Part shown: piece after piece, positions 1 through 5,035 of the stretch
Layout of the letters: each line of letters starts with the position of its first letter
Position numbering within the stretch: the first letter of the stretch is position 1
Assembly (NCBI GenBank): GCA_947372005.1
Contig: CANBRV010000091.1
Coordinates: forward strand, 1 to 8,499
Direction: 5' to 3'
Length of the DNA: 8,499 nucleotides
Origin: Comamonadaceae bacterium
Lineage (GTDB): Bacteria > Pseudomonadota > Gammaproteobacteria > Burkholderiales > Burkholderiaceae_C
The notes under the pieces: generated by a model
Told to the model about the DNA's origin: nothing
What the model saw: only the letters and a program-made list of their open reading frames with translations
Database searches by the model: none
Program-made: the position numbers and the translations under genes

Positions 1-312
1 AAGCCTTGCACAGCAAGCCTTCGCGTTAGCCAGACCCTCAGCGCCCGTGCCCGCATTGGCATTGCCCGTGTTGATGACGAGGGCACGAACACCGCCTCGG
101 CTGGTGGCTAAAACCTCTTGGCAAATTTGCACAGGCGCAGCGCAAAAACGGTTCGTGGTGAATACACCTGCAACCGATGCGCCTTCAGGCAGCAACATGA
201 CGGTGAGATCGTCGCGGTTTGCCTTGCGAACGCCGGCTTGTGCAATGCCAACTCGGATGCCTGCAACAGGATGTAGGTCGGCAGCTTGAATGAGGGGAAG
301 ATTAATGGCCAT
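1..312 (-). CDS. argJ: ArgJ, bifunctional glutamate N-acetyltransferase / N-acetylglutamate synthase (partial, N-terminal 104 residues)
   Basis: In arginine biosynthesis ArgJ moves the acetyl group from N-acetylornithine to glutamate; many versions also make N-acetylglutamate from acetyl-CoA. It is cytoplasmic. The 104 visible codons begin MAINLPLIQAADLHPVAGIR, a typical ArgJ start. They include the family segments VFTTNRFCAAPV (residues 50-61) and VINTGNANAGTG (79-90). The reading frame is open to the window edge, so the rest, including the autocleavage threonine (KGATML-type motif) that becomes the nucleophile, lies outside. The ATG at 310-312 is chosen because it gives the expected family N-terminus; the ribosome site before it is weak (AAAGAACC-like). 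A divergent nuclease gene starts only 27 bases away, so the promoters must overlap each other's coding sequence. Identity is firm; which of the two activities it has cannot be judged from this part. Confidence 0.93.
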   Translation of the reverse strand, partial: MAINLPLIQAADLHPVAGIRVGIAQAGVRKANRDDLTVMLLPEGASVAGVFTTNRFCAAPVQICQEVLATSRGGVRALVINTGNANAGTGAEGLANAKACCARL

Positions 313-339
313 ATGTAGATGGTTCTTTAGAATGGATCG

Positions 340-861
340 ATGATAAAAAAACTGATGCTGATTATCGCCTCGCTCATGCTATTGCACAGTAGCGTGAATG
401 CTCGGGCGCTTAAGCATTCCACAGCAAAAAGCTTTACCGCGGTCGTGATGCATGTTACGGATGGCGATACGATTTGGATTTCAACAGGCCGAGGTACTCA
501 GGCGATTGATGTTCGAATTCAAGGCATTGATGCACCAGAGAGCTGTCAAGAGTATGGGCAATTGGCGACCAGTGCACTGCTTCAGTATGTGTTGCACAAA
601 ACAGTGAGCGTGACAGGCAAGGCGCGCGATAAATATGGCCGCATGGTGGCTAAGGTGACTTTAAACGGTGAAGATGTGGGCGCATGGCTGGTCGAGCATG
701 GCCACGCTTGGTCATACCATAGTCGCCGATCGCTAGGCACCTATAGTCAGCAAGAAGTGTCTGCAAGGCTATCAAGGCGAGGCTTGTGGGCTAGCGACTC
801 TCCGCTAGAGCCAAAATTATTTCGTAAACAAACCAAGTGCCATAAGCAAGCACTTGGTTGA
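340..861 (+). CDS. Secreted thermonuclease-like protein (SNase / TNase domain)
   Basis: A 173-residue protein of the staphylococcal nuclease fold, probably a calcium-dependent phosphodiesterase acting on DNA or RNA outside the cytoplasm. Residues 1-21 form a signal peptide: the lysines of MIKK, a hydrophobic stretch LMLIIASLMLL, and a V-N-A cleavage site at 19-21. The catalytic set of staphylococcal nuclease can be matched: DGDT at 41-44 (D43 like D21), R59 in VRIQGIDAPES (like R35), D64 and E67 (like D40 and E43), and R101 in DKYGR (like R87). The domain fills residues 33-152 and a short basic tail with one cysteine follows. The start ATG has only a weak GGAT site. The gene stands alone between divergent argJ and convergent maeB, so the physiological substrate cannot be deduced. 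Fold and active site are well supported; the exact activity is inferred. Confidence 0.9.
   Translation: MIKKLMLIIASLMLLHSSVNARALKHSTAKSFTAVVMHVTDGDTIWISTGRGTQAIDVRIQGIDAPESCQEYGQLATSALLQYVLHKTVSVTGKARDKYGRMVAKVTLNGEDVGAWLVEHGHAWSYHSRRSLGTYSQQEVSARLSRRGLWASDSPLEPKLFRKQTKCHKQALG
831..859. terminator. Perfect 10-bp hairpin at the nuclease/maeB convergent junction, probable bidirectional terminator
   Basis: The arms AACCAAGTGC (831-840) and GCACTTGGTT (850-859) are exact reverse complements around a 9-base loop. The hairpin lies inside the last codons of the nuclease gene and reaches the first base of its TGA. It also sits 10 bases beyond the maeB stop. The sequence after it on the minus strand is T-rich (TGTTTACGAAATAATTTT) but is not a clean U-run, and the plus side has none. 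A terminator, mainly for maeB, is the simplest reading but unproven. Confidence 0.5.
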
Positions 862-868
862 GTACGGT

Positions 869-3172
869 TTAACGCCCAGCGTTTGCATCTGCAACAGTCA
901 GCGCCGTCATATTGACGATACGACGGACGGTTGTGCTGGATGTGAGGATGTGCACCGGTTTAGCTGCGCCAAGTAAGACTGGGCCAACAGCAATATTGCC
1001 ACCAGCGGCTGTTTTGAGAAGGTTATAGGCAATATTAGCCGCGTCAATATTAGGCATAACCAATAAGTTGGCTTCCCCAGTTAGCGTATTGTTTGGCATG
1101 ATCGCCTTGCGGGCAGCTTCGTCTAAAGCGACATCGCCATGCATCTCGCCATCTACTTCTAACCATGGGGCCTGTACGCGCAGTAACTCTAAAGTTTGAC
1201 GCATTTTGATTGCGCTGGGGTTTTGGCTAGAGCCAAAGTTACTGTGTGAAAGCAAGGCCGCTTTAGGTTTAACGCCAAAGCGCTGCATCTCATGCGCGGC
1301 CATGATGGTAATTTCAGCTAGCTGCTCAGCGGTAGGGTCATAGTTGACATGTGTATCCACCAAAAACACTTGGCGATCTGGCAGCATGAGGCCATTCATG
1401 CACGCATAGGTGCTAACGCCAGCACGTTTGCCAATCACTTGATCAATGTAGTTGAGATGTTGCACGGGCGTTGCCCATGTGCCGCAAATCATGCCATCTA
1501 CATAGCCTTTGCTTAGCATCATGGCGGAGATAAGCGTCAAGCGGCGGCGCATTTCAATTTTGGCTAGCTGCTCCGTTACGCCCTTGCGCTCGGTCAGCTT
1601 GTGATAGCTTTGCCAAAAATCTTGGTACCGTTCGTCGTGCTCAACATTGACAACGTCATAATCCTGCCCTTGCTTGAGACGTAGTCCAAACTTTTCGATG
1701 CGCTCTGCAATGATGGATGGGCGCCCTACTAAGGTCGGGTGAGCAAGGCCTTCGTCTACGACGATTTGAATGGCCCGTAGAACGCGTTCTTCTTCACCCT
1801 CAGCATAGACTACTCGTTTTTTATTTGCTTTTTTGGCGGCAGCATAAATGGGTTTCATTGTTGTGCCAGATGCATAGACGAAGCTTTGCAACTGTTCACG
1901 GTATGCGACCATATCTTTGATTGGGCGCGTTGCGACGCCTGAGTCCATGGCCGCTTTAGCAACTGCAGGTGCAATCATGACCATGAGGCGTGGATCGAAA
2001 GGCTTAGGGATGAGGTACTGCGCACCAAAGGCCAGTTGTTCACCCGCATAGGCAGCAGCAACCACTTCGCTTTGTTCGGCTTGCGCTAGTTCGGCAATGG
2101 CTCGAACGGCAGCGATTTCCATCTCATCCGTAATCGTGGATGCGCCTGCATCTAGCGCGCCGCGGAAGATGTATGGGAAACACAAAACGTTATTGACTTG
2201 GTTCGGGTAATCGGTCCGACCTGTTGCCACAATGGCGTCATCGCGCACGGCATGCACGTCATCGGGGTTGATCTCTGGATTTGGATTAGCTAGGGCCAAA
2301 ATTAACGGACTAGCCGCCATTGATTTGACCATGTCTTGTTTTAAAACGCCACCTGCTGACAATCCCAAAAAGATGTCTGCGCCTTTGATCACTTCGGCCA
2401 AGGTACGTGCGTCCGTTTTTTGTGCGAACTGAATTTTGTCTTCGTCCATCAGCTCAGTACGACCTTCGTAAACAACGCCGGCTAAGTCAGTGACAAAAAT
2501 GTTTTGACGCGGAATACCTAATTTGAGCAGTAGTCCAAGACACGCCAGCGCAGCAGCGCCAGCACCACTGGTAACTAATTTGACCTTTGTGATGTCTTTG
2601 CCAGTGACTTTGATACCGTTTAAAACCGCTGCGCCCACCACAATGGCCGTGCCGTGCTGGTCATCGTGAAAGACGGGAATCTTCATGCGTTCGCGCAACT
2701 TGCGCTCAACATAAAAGCAGTCTGGCGCTTTTATGTCCTCTAAATTAATGCCGCCAAAAGTGGGCTCTAAAGACGCGATGATGTCCACTAACTTATCTAA
2801 GTTATCCCGTTCATCAATTTCGATATCAAAGACATCGATACCTGCAAATTTTTTGAATAAAACGGCTTTGCCTTCCATCACAGGCTTTGCAGCAAGCGGG
2901 CCAATGTTGCCAAGCCCGAGCACGGCCGTGCCGTTCGTAATAACAGCAACTAAGTTGCCACGAGCCGTATATTTAAAAGCGTTGGTGGGGTCTTTGACGA
3001 TTTCTTCGCAAGGCGCAGCTACGCCAGGTGAATAAGCCAGTGCAAGGTCACGTTGGTTGGTTAGCTGCTTGGTTGCAGCAATTTGGATTTTTCCTGGGAC
3101 AGGGAACTCGTGATAATCAAGCGCTGCGGCGCGGAGTTCAGATGCTTTGGATGCCGTGTTGTCAGTTGTCAT
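869..3172 (-). CDS. maeB: NADP-dependent malic enzyme with C-terminal phosphotransacetylase-like domain
   Basis: This cytoplasmic enzyme oxidatively decarboxylates malate to pyruvate and supplies NADPH. At 767 residues it has the length of the two-domain MaeB family (E. coli about 759). Residues 18-150 form the malic N-terminal domain, with Y47 in LAYSPG, K102 in EGKAVLFKKF, and probable metal ligands E145, D146 and D171 (NLEDIKAPD, FHDDQHGT). Residues 165-400 form the nucleotide-binding domain, with the glycine-rich TSGAGAAALA at 201-210 and ALANPNPE at 293-300. From about 440 a phosphate acetyltransferase-like domain follows (RVVYAEGEEERVLRA, then VGPVLLGAAKPVHIL near 729-743). In characterised MaeB proteins that domain is regulatory, binding acetyl-CoA, rather than catalytic. 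The ATG at 3170-3172 gives a normal N-terminus but has no clear Shine-Dalgarno. It diverges from the transporter gene by 64 bases and converges with the nuclease gene 7 bases away. Confidence 0.96.
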   Translation of the reverse strand: MTTDNTASKASELRAAALDYHEFPVPGKIQIAATKQLTNQRDLALAYSPGVAAPCEEIVKDPTNAFKYTARGNLVAVITNGTAVLGLGNIGPLAAKPVMEGKAVLFKKFAGIDVFDIEIDERDNLDKLVDIIASLEPTFGGINLEDIKAPDCFYVERKLRERMKIPVFHDDQHGTAIVVGAAVLNGIKVTGKDITKVKLVTSGAGAAALACLGLLLKLGIPRQNIFVTDLAGVVYEGRTELMDEDKIQFAQKTDARTLAEVIKGADIFLGLSAGGVLKQDMVKSMAASPLILALANPNPEINPDDVHAVRDDAIVATGRTDYPNQVNNVLCFPYIFRGALDAGASTITDEMEIAAVRAIAELAQAEQSEVVAAAYAGEQLAFGAQYLIPKPFDPRLMVMIAPAVAKAAMDSGVATRPIKDMVAYREQLQSFVYASGTTMKPIYAAAKKANKKRVVYAEGEEERVLRAIQIVVDEGLAHPTLVGRPSIIAERIEKFGLRLKQGQDYDVVNVEHDERYQDFWQSYHKLTERKGVTEQLAKIEMRRRLTLISAMMLSKGYVDGMICGTWATPVQHLNYIDQVIGKRAGVSTYACMNGLMLPDRQVFLVDTHVNYDPTAEQLAEITIMAAHEMQRFGVKPKAALLSHSNFGSSQNPSAIKMRQTLELLRVQAPWLEVDGEMHGDVALDEAARKAIMPNNTLTGEANLLVMPNIDAANIAYNLLKTAAGGNIAVGPVLLGAAKPVHILTSSTTVRRIVNMTALTVADANAGR

Positions 3173-3236
3173 GTTCGTTACGATCAGCGCAGTGCAGACC
3201 GTCAGTTTTTGTAAGAATGTTAGATTTTAGCCCTCA
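3173..3236. promoter_or_regulatory. Divergent maeB / transporter intergenic region
   Basis: These 64 bases separate two divergently transcribed starts, so both promoters must lie here or just inside the flanking genes. The right half is AT-rich (TTTTTGTAAGAATGTTAGATTTTAG). It contains TAAAAT on the minus strand as a possible -10 for maeB, but I find no well-spaced -35 partner on either strand. No operator-like palindrome stands out. The position supports a regulatory role; the individual elements are not resolved. Confidence 0.3.
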
Positions 3237-4190
3237 ATGCCTACTCAAAATACCGTAGTTTCCACTACTCATGAGGTCTCGCAGACTACAGCCATCTCAA
3301 TTTTTTCGTGGGTGTTGATATTTGCGACGCCTGCGTTTTGGAGTGTTAATTATTTGGTGGCCCGCAAAGCGCCTGCCTTTATTGCTCCGCACATGCTGGC
3401 CGTGGCTCGATGGGGTTTGGCTGCCATTTTGTTAGGCATTTTTGCGTGGCCTGAGTTTAAAGCGAAGCGGCATTTGATTTGGGCTGAGCGCTGGCATTGT
3501 TTGGCTCTTGGTATGCTAGGTATGTGGATGTGCGGCGCATGGGTCTACATTGGAGCGCGCACAACATCCGCCAATAACATTGCACTTATTTATGCGCTAT
3601 CGCCAGTTTTTATTGCTTTGGCAGCAGCCTTATTTTTAAAAGAGCATCTGCAAGGGCGCCAGTGGCTGGGTGTGGCTGTGTCACTTTTGGGCTTGGTGCA
3701 TGTGGTGATTCAAGGGCAGTGGTACGCGATTGCCCAAACCGAGTTTGTAGCCGGCGATGCATGGATTTTGGGTTGTGCGATTGCTTGGGCGGTCTATTCC
3801 ATCTTGCTCAAACGATGGCCTAGTCCGTTTAGCCCGTTGGCCCGATTGGTGCTCATCGCGGCAAGCGGAGCACTTTTTACATTGCCTTTGGCACTGCTGG
3901 AAGCTTCATCTGGCTTGGCTTACAGCCAAACGATTTGGAACTCTACAACGGTGCTTATCGTACTAGGAGCGGCCATTTTCCCTAGTTCGGGCGCGTATCT
4001 TGCGTATTCGACTTTGCAAAAACGCATCGGCGCATCGCGGACAGCCTTGGTGCTCTACCTTGGTCCTTTATATGCCGCGGCCCTCGCGTGGTTTGCGCTG
4101 GGTGAGCCGCTGCATAGCTATCACGCGATAGGCGCCGCGATTATCTTGCCGGGTATTTATTTGGCGTCGCAGACCAAAGTGAACGATTAA
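3237..4190 (+). CDS. EamA/DMT-family membrane transporter
   Basis: A 317-residue inner-membrane protein of the drug/metabolite transporter superfamily. Hydrophobic stretches are consistent with ten membrane helices in two EamA repeats, roughly residues 22-158 and 173-311. In each repeat the characteristic end segment is visible: IALIYALSPVFIALAAALFL then KEH at 115-137, and TALVLYLGPLYAAALAWFAL then GEP at 269-291. Members of this family usually export amino acids, metabolites or drugs, but sequence alone does not give the substrate. The ATG at 3237 precedes a 20-residue polar N-terminus; the upstream bases carry no convincing ribosome site, so the start is only likely. It is a single gene, divergent from maeB. 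Its TAA overlaps the stop of the rubredoxin gene on the other strand. The family is certain; the specific role is unknown. Confidence 0.9.
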   Translation: MPTQNTVVSTTHEVSQTTAISIFSWVLIFATPAFWSVNYLVARKAPAFIAPHMLAVARWGLAAILLGIFAWPEFKAKRHLIWAERWHCLALGMLGMWMCGAWVYIGARTTSANNIALIYALSPVFIALAAALFLKEHLQGRQWLGVAVSLLGLVHVVIQGQWYAIAQTEFVAGDAWILGCAIAWAVYSILLKRWPSPFSPLARLVLIAASGALFTLPLALLEASSGLAYSQTIWNSTTVLIVLGAAIFPSSGAYLAYSTLQKRIGASRTALVLYLGPLYAAALAWFALGEPLHSYHAIGAAIILPGIYLASQTKVND

Positions 4191-4351
4191 ATTTCGATGA
4201 CTTCAAAGTCAGCCTTGGCAACGCCGCAGTCGGGGCAGGCCCAAGAGTCAGGAATATCGGCAAAACGAGTGCCTGCTGGAATAGCATCTTCGGGGCGACC
4301 AGCCGCCTCGTCATAAACAAAACCGCAAACGATGCAAATGTAGGTTTTCAT
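4187..4351 (-). CDS. Rubredoxin, single-domain electron carrier (54 residues)
   Basis: Translating the minus strand from the ATG at 4349-4351 gives MKTYICIVCGFVYDEAAGRP and continues to a TAA at 4187-4189. The 54-residue product has the two rubredoxin knuckles, C6-I-V-C9-G and C39-P-D-C42-G, which hold one iron by four cysteines. It also has the conserved Y13, the W37 before the second knuckle, and an acidic surface. Length and order match stand-alone rubredoxins (about 52-55 residues), which are small cytoplasmic one-electron carriers. A GAAAG ribosome site lies 10 bases upstream. It follows the rubrerythrin gene by 42 bases on the same strand with no hairpin between them, so co-transcription and electron delivery to that rubrerythrin are likely (inference). 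Its last 4 bases overlap the end of the convergent transporter gene. The gene is short enough to be missed by length-filtered gene calling. Confidence 0.95.
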   Translation of the reverse strand: MKTYICIVCGFVYDEAAGRPEDAIPAGTRFADIPDSWACPDCGVAKADFEVIEI

Positions 4352-4393
4352 GGTGATGATTCTTTCAGAAATTTAGATTAAAAATGATGCTGT

Positions 4394-4882
4394 TCAATAC
4401 GCCGTCACTTTGGCAAGCTGCGCCTTGTAGTGGTTGGCGTGACGCTCTTCCACTTTAGCAAGTGCAGCAAAACGTTTTTTCGCCTTCTCAAGCGTGGCCT
4501 TAAATTGTGCAGCATGAACCTTCGACTCGGCAATCTGCTCATCCATTTCCGCCATCGCAGATGCATTACCCTCTGCCTCAGCTGTTTTGCGGAATGTCGG
4601 ATACATCTCGGTGTACTCGTAAGTCTCACCATCAATGGCGATTTGTAAGGCTTTGGCGGGTGTCATGGTCGCCGCTGGATAGAGCAAGTCGAGGTGACCA
4701 AAGGCGTGCATGACTTCTTGGTCGGCGGTAGCTTCAAAGGTCTTGGCGGTCTCTTCGTCGCCCGCAGCGCGAGCGAGCTTGGCGAAATAGCGGTACTTGA
4801 TGTGCGCCATGCTCTCGCCTGCAAAGGCGGACTCTAAGTTGGCAAAGGTTTTGATGTCGGGGCGCTGGCTGGCTTGGCTCAT
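4394..4882 (-). CDS. Rubrerythrin-type diiron peroxidase lacking the rubredoxin domain
   Basis: A 162-residue cytoplasmic four-helix ferritin-like protein of the rubrerythrin family, which reduces hydrogen peroxide to water at a non-haem diiron site. The expected ligands are visible: E23 in AFAGES (helix 1), E56-V-M-H59 in ADQEVMH (helix 2), E89 and E92 in YEYTEMYPTF (helix 3), and E145-E-R-H148 in KVEERHANHY (helix 4). Full-length rubrerythrins run to about 190 residues and end in a CxxC...CxxC rubredoxin domain. Here the protein stops after helix 4 (KVTAY) and contains no cysteine. The missing domain is supplied as a separate rubredoxin gene immediately downstream. The ATG at 4880-4882 has a good AGGAG site 7 bases ahead. 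The upstream region has palindromes suggesting peroxide-responsive control. Family assignment is firm; pairing with the adjacent rubredoxin is inferred from order. Confidence 0.94.
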   Translation of the reverse strand: MSQASQRPDIKTFANLESAFAGESMAHIKYRYFAKLARAAGDEETAKTFEATADQEVMHAFGHLDLLYPAATMTPAKALQIAIDGETYEYTEMYPTFRKTAEAEGNASAMAEMDEQIAESKVHAAQFKATLEKAKKRFAALAKVEERHANHYKAQLAKVTAY

Positions 4883-4888
4883 GGTTTT

Positions 4889-4894
4889 ACTCCT
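4889..4894 (-). promoter_or_regulatory. Shine-Dalgarno site of the rubrerythrin gene
   Basis: On the minus strand AGGAGT ends 6 bases before the ATG at 4882. It is the clearest ribosome-binding site in the window and fixes this start. Most of the other genes here have weak or unclear sites, so strong translation of rubrerythrin is suggested. Confidence 0.8.
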
Positions 4895-4933
4895 GATTAA
4901 AAATTAAAGAAATTTATCAACACAGGATGAATG

Positions 4934-4954
4934 CTAGTTTTTAACTATAGTTAA
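4934..4954 (-). promoter_or_regulatory. Nested palindromes upstream of rubrerythrin, OxyR half-operator-like
   Basis: Read on the minus strand, 4948-4934 is ATAGTTAAAAACTAG. This fits the OxyR half-site pattern ATAG-nTnnnAn-CTAT with one mismatch (final T to G). It overlaps a perfect 14-base palindrome, TTAACTATAGTTAA, at 4941-4954. Together they give three alternating TAGTT half-sites (4935-4939, 4943-4947 inverted, 4948-4952). The site is 52-72 bases upstream of the rubrerythrin start. It lies just before a possible -10 (GATAAA on the minus strand near 4907-4912), where a LysR-type activator would be expected. A second OxyR half-site at the standard 22-base offset is not evident. The palindromes are seen directly; the regulator is inferred. 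Confidence 0.45.
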
Positions 4955-4956
4955 GT

Positions 4957-5002
4957 CTAATTGAAAATGACTAATTGATTGATAGGGGCTATTGAAAATG
5001 AC
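4957..5002. repeat. Short direct repeats between katG and rubrerythrin
   Basis: CTAATTGA occurs at 4957-4964 and 4971-4978, exactly 14 bases apart. ATTGAAAATGAC (12 bases) occurs at 4960-4971 and 4991-5002, 31 bases apart. The second long copy runs into the left arm of the katG terminator hairpin. They may be part of the rubrerythrin control region or remnants of a small local duplication. Confidence 0.6.
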
Positions 5003-5017
5003 CCCGAAGGGTCATTT
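4996..5017 (-). terminator. Rho-independent terminator of katG with UUCG tetraloop
   Basis: The arms AAATGACCC (4996-5004) and GGGTCATTT (5009-5017) pair perfectly over 9 bp. On the katG strand the loop reads TTCG closed by C-G, the very stable C(UUCG)G form. The 3' side runs into TTTT (4998-4995). It begins 18 bases after the katG stop codon (5036-5038), so it should end katG messages and separate them from the rubrerythrin operon. Confidence 0.85.
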
Positions 5018-5035
5018 GTAGCGATGGCCTAAAAA

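Noticed and set aside
1..21. AAGCCTT direct repeat 14 bases apart at the left edge
   Set aside because: It lies in argJ coding sequence (lysine-alanine and arginine-leucine codons) and is probably chance.
47..289. 80-codon plus-strand frame opposite argJ
   Set aside because: The minus strand reads as an unmistakable ArgJ N-terminus; the plus frame is low-complexity and unrecognisable.
332..343. ATG GAT CGA TGA mini-frame overlapping the nuclease start
   Set aside because: Three codons with no ribosome site; translational coupling is possible but there is no evidence for it.
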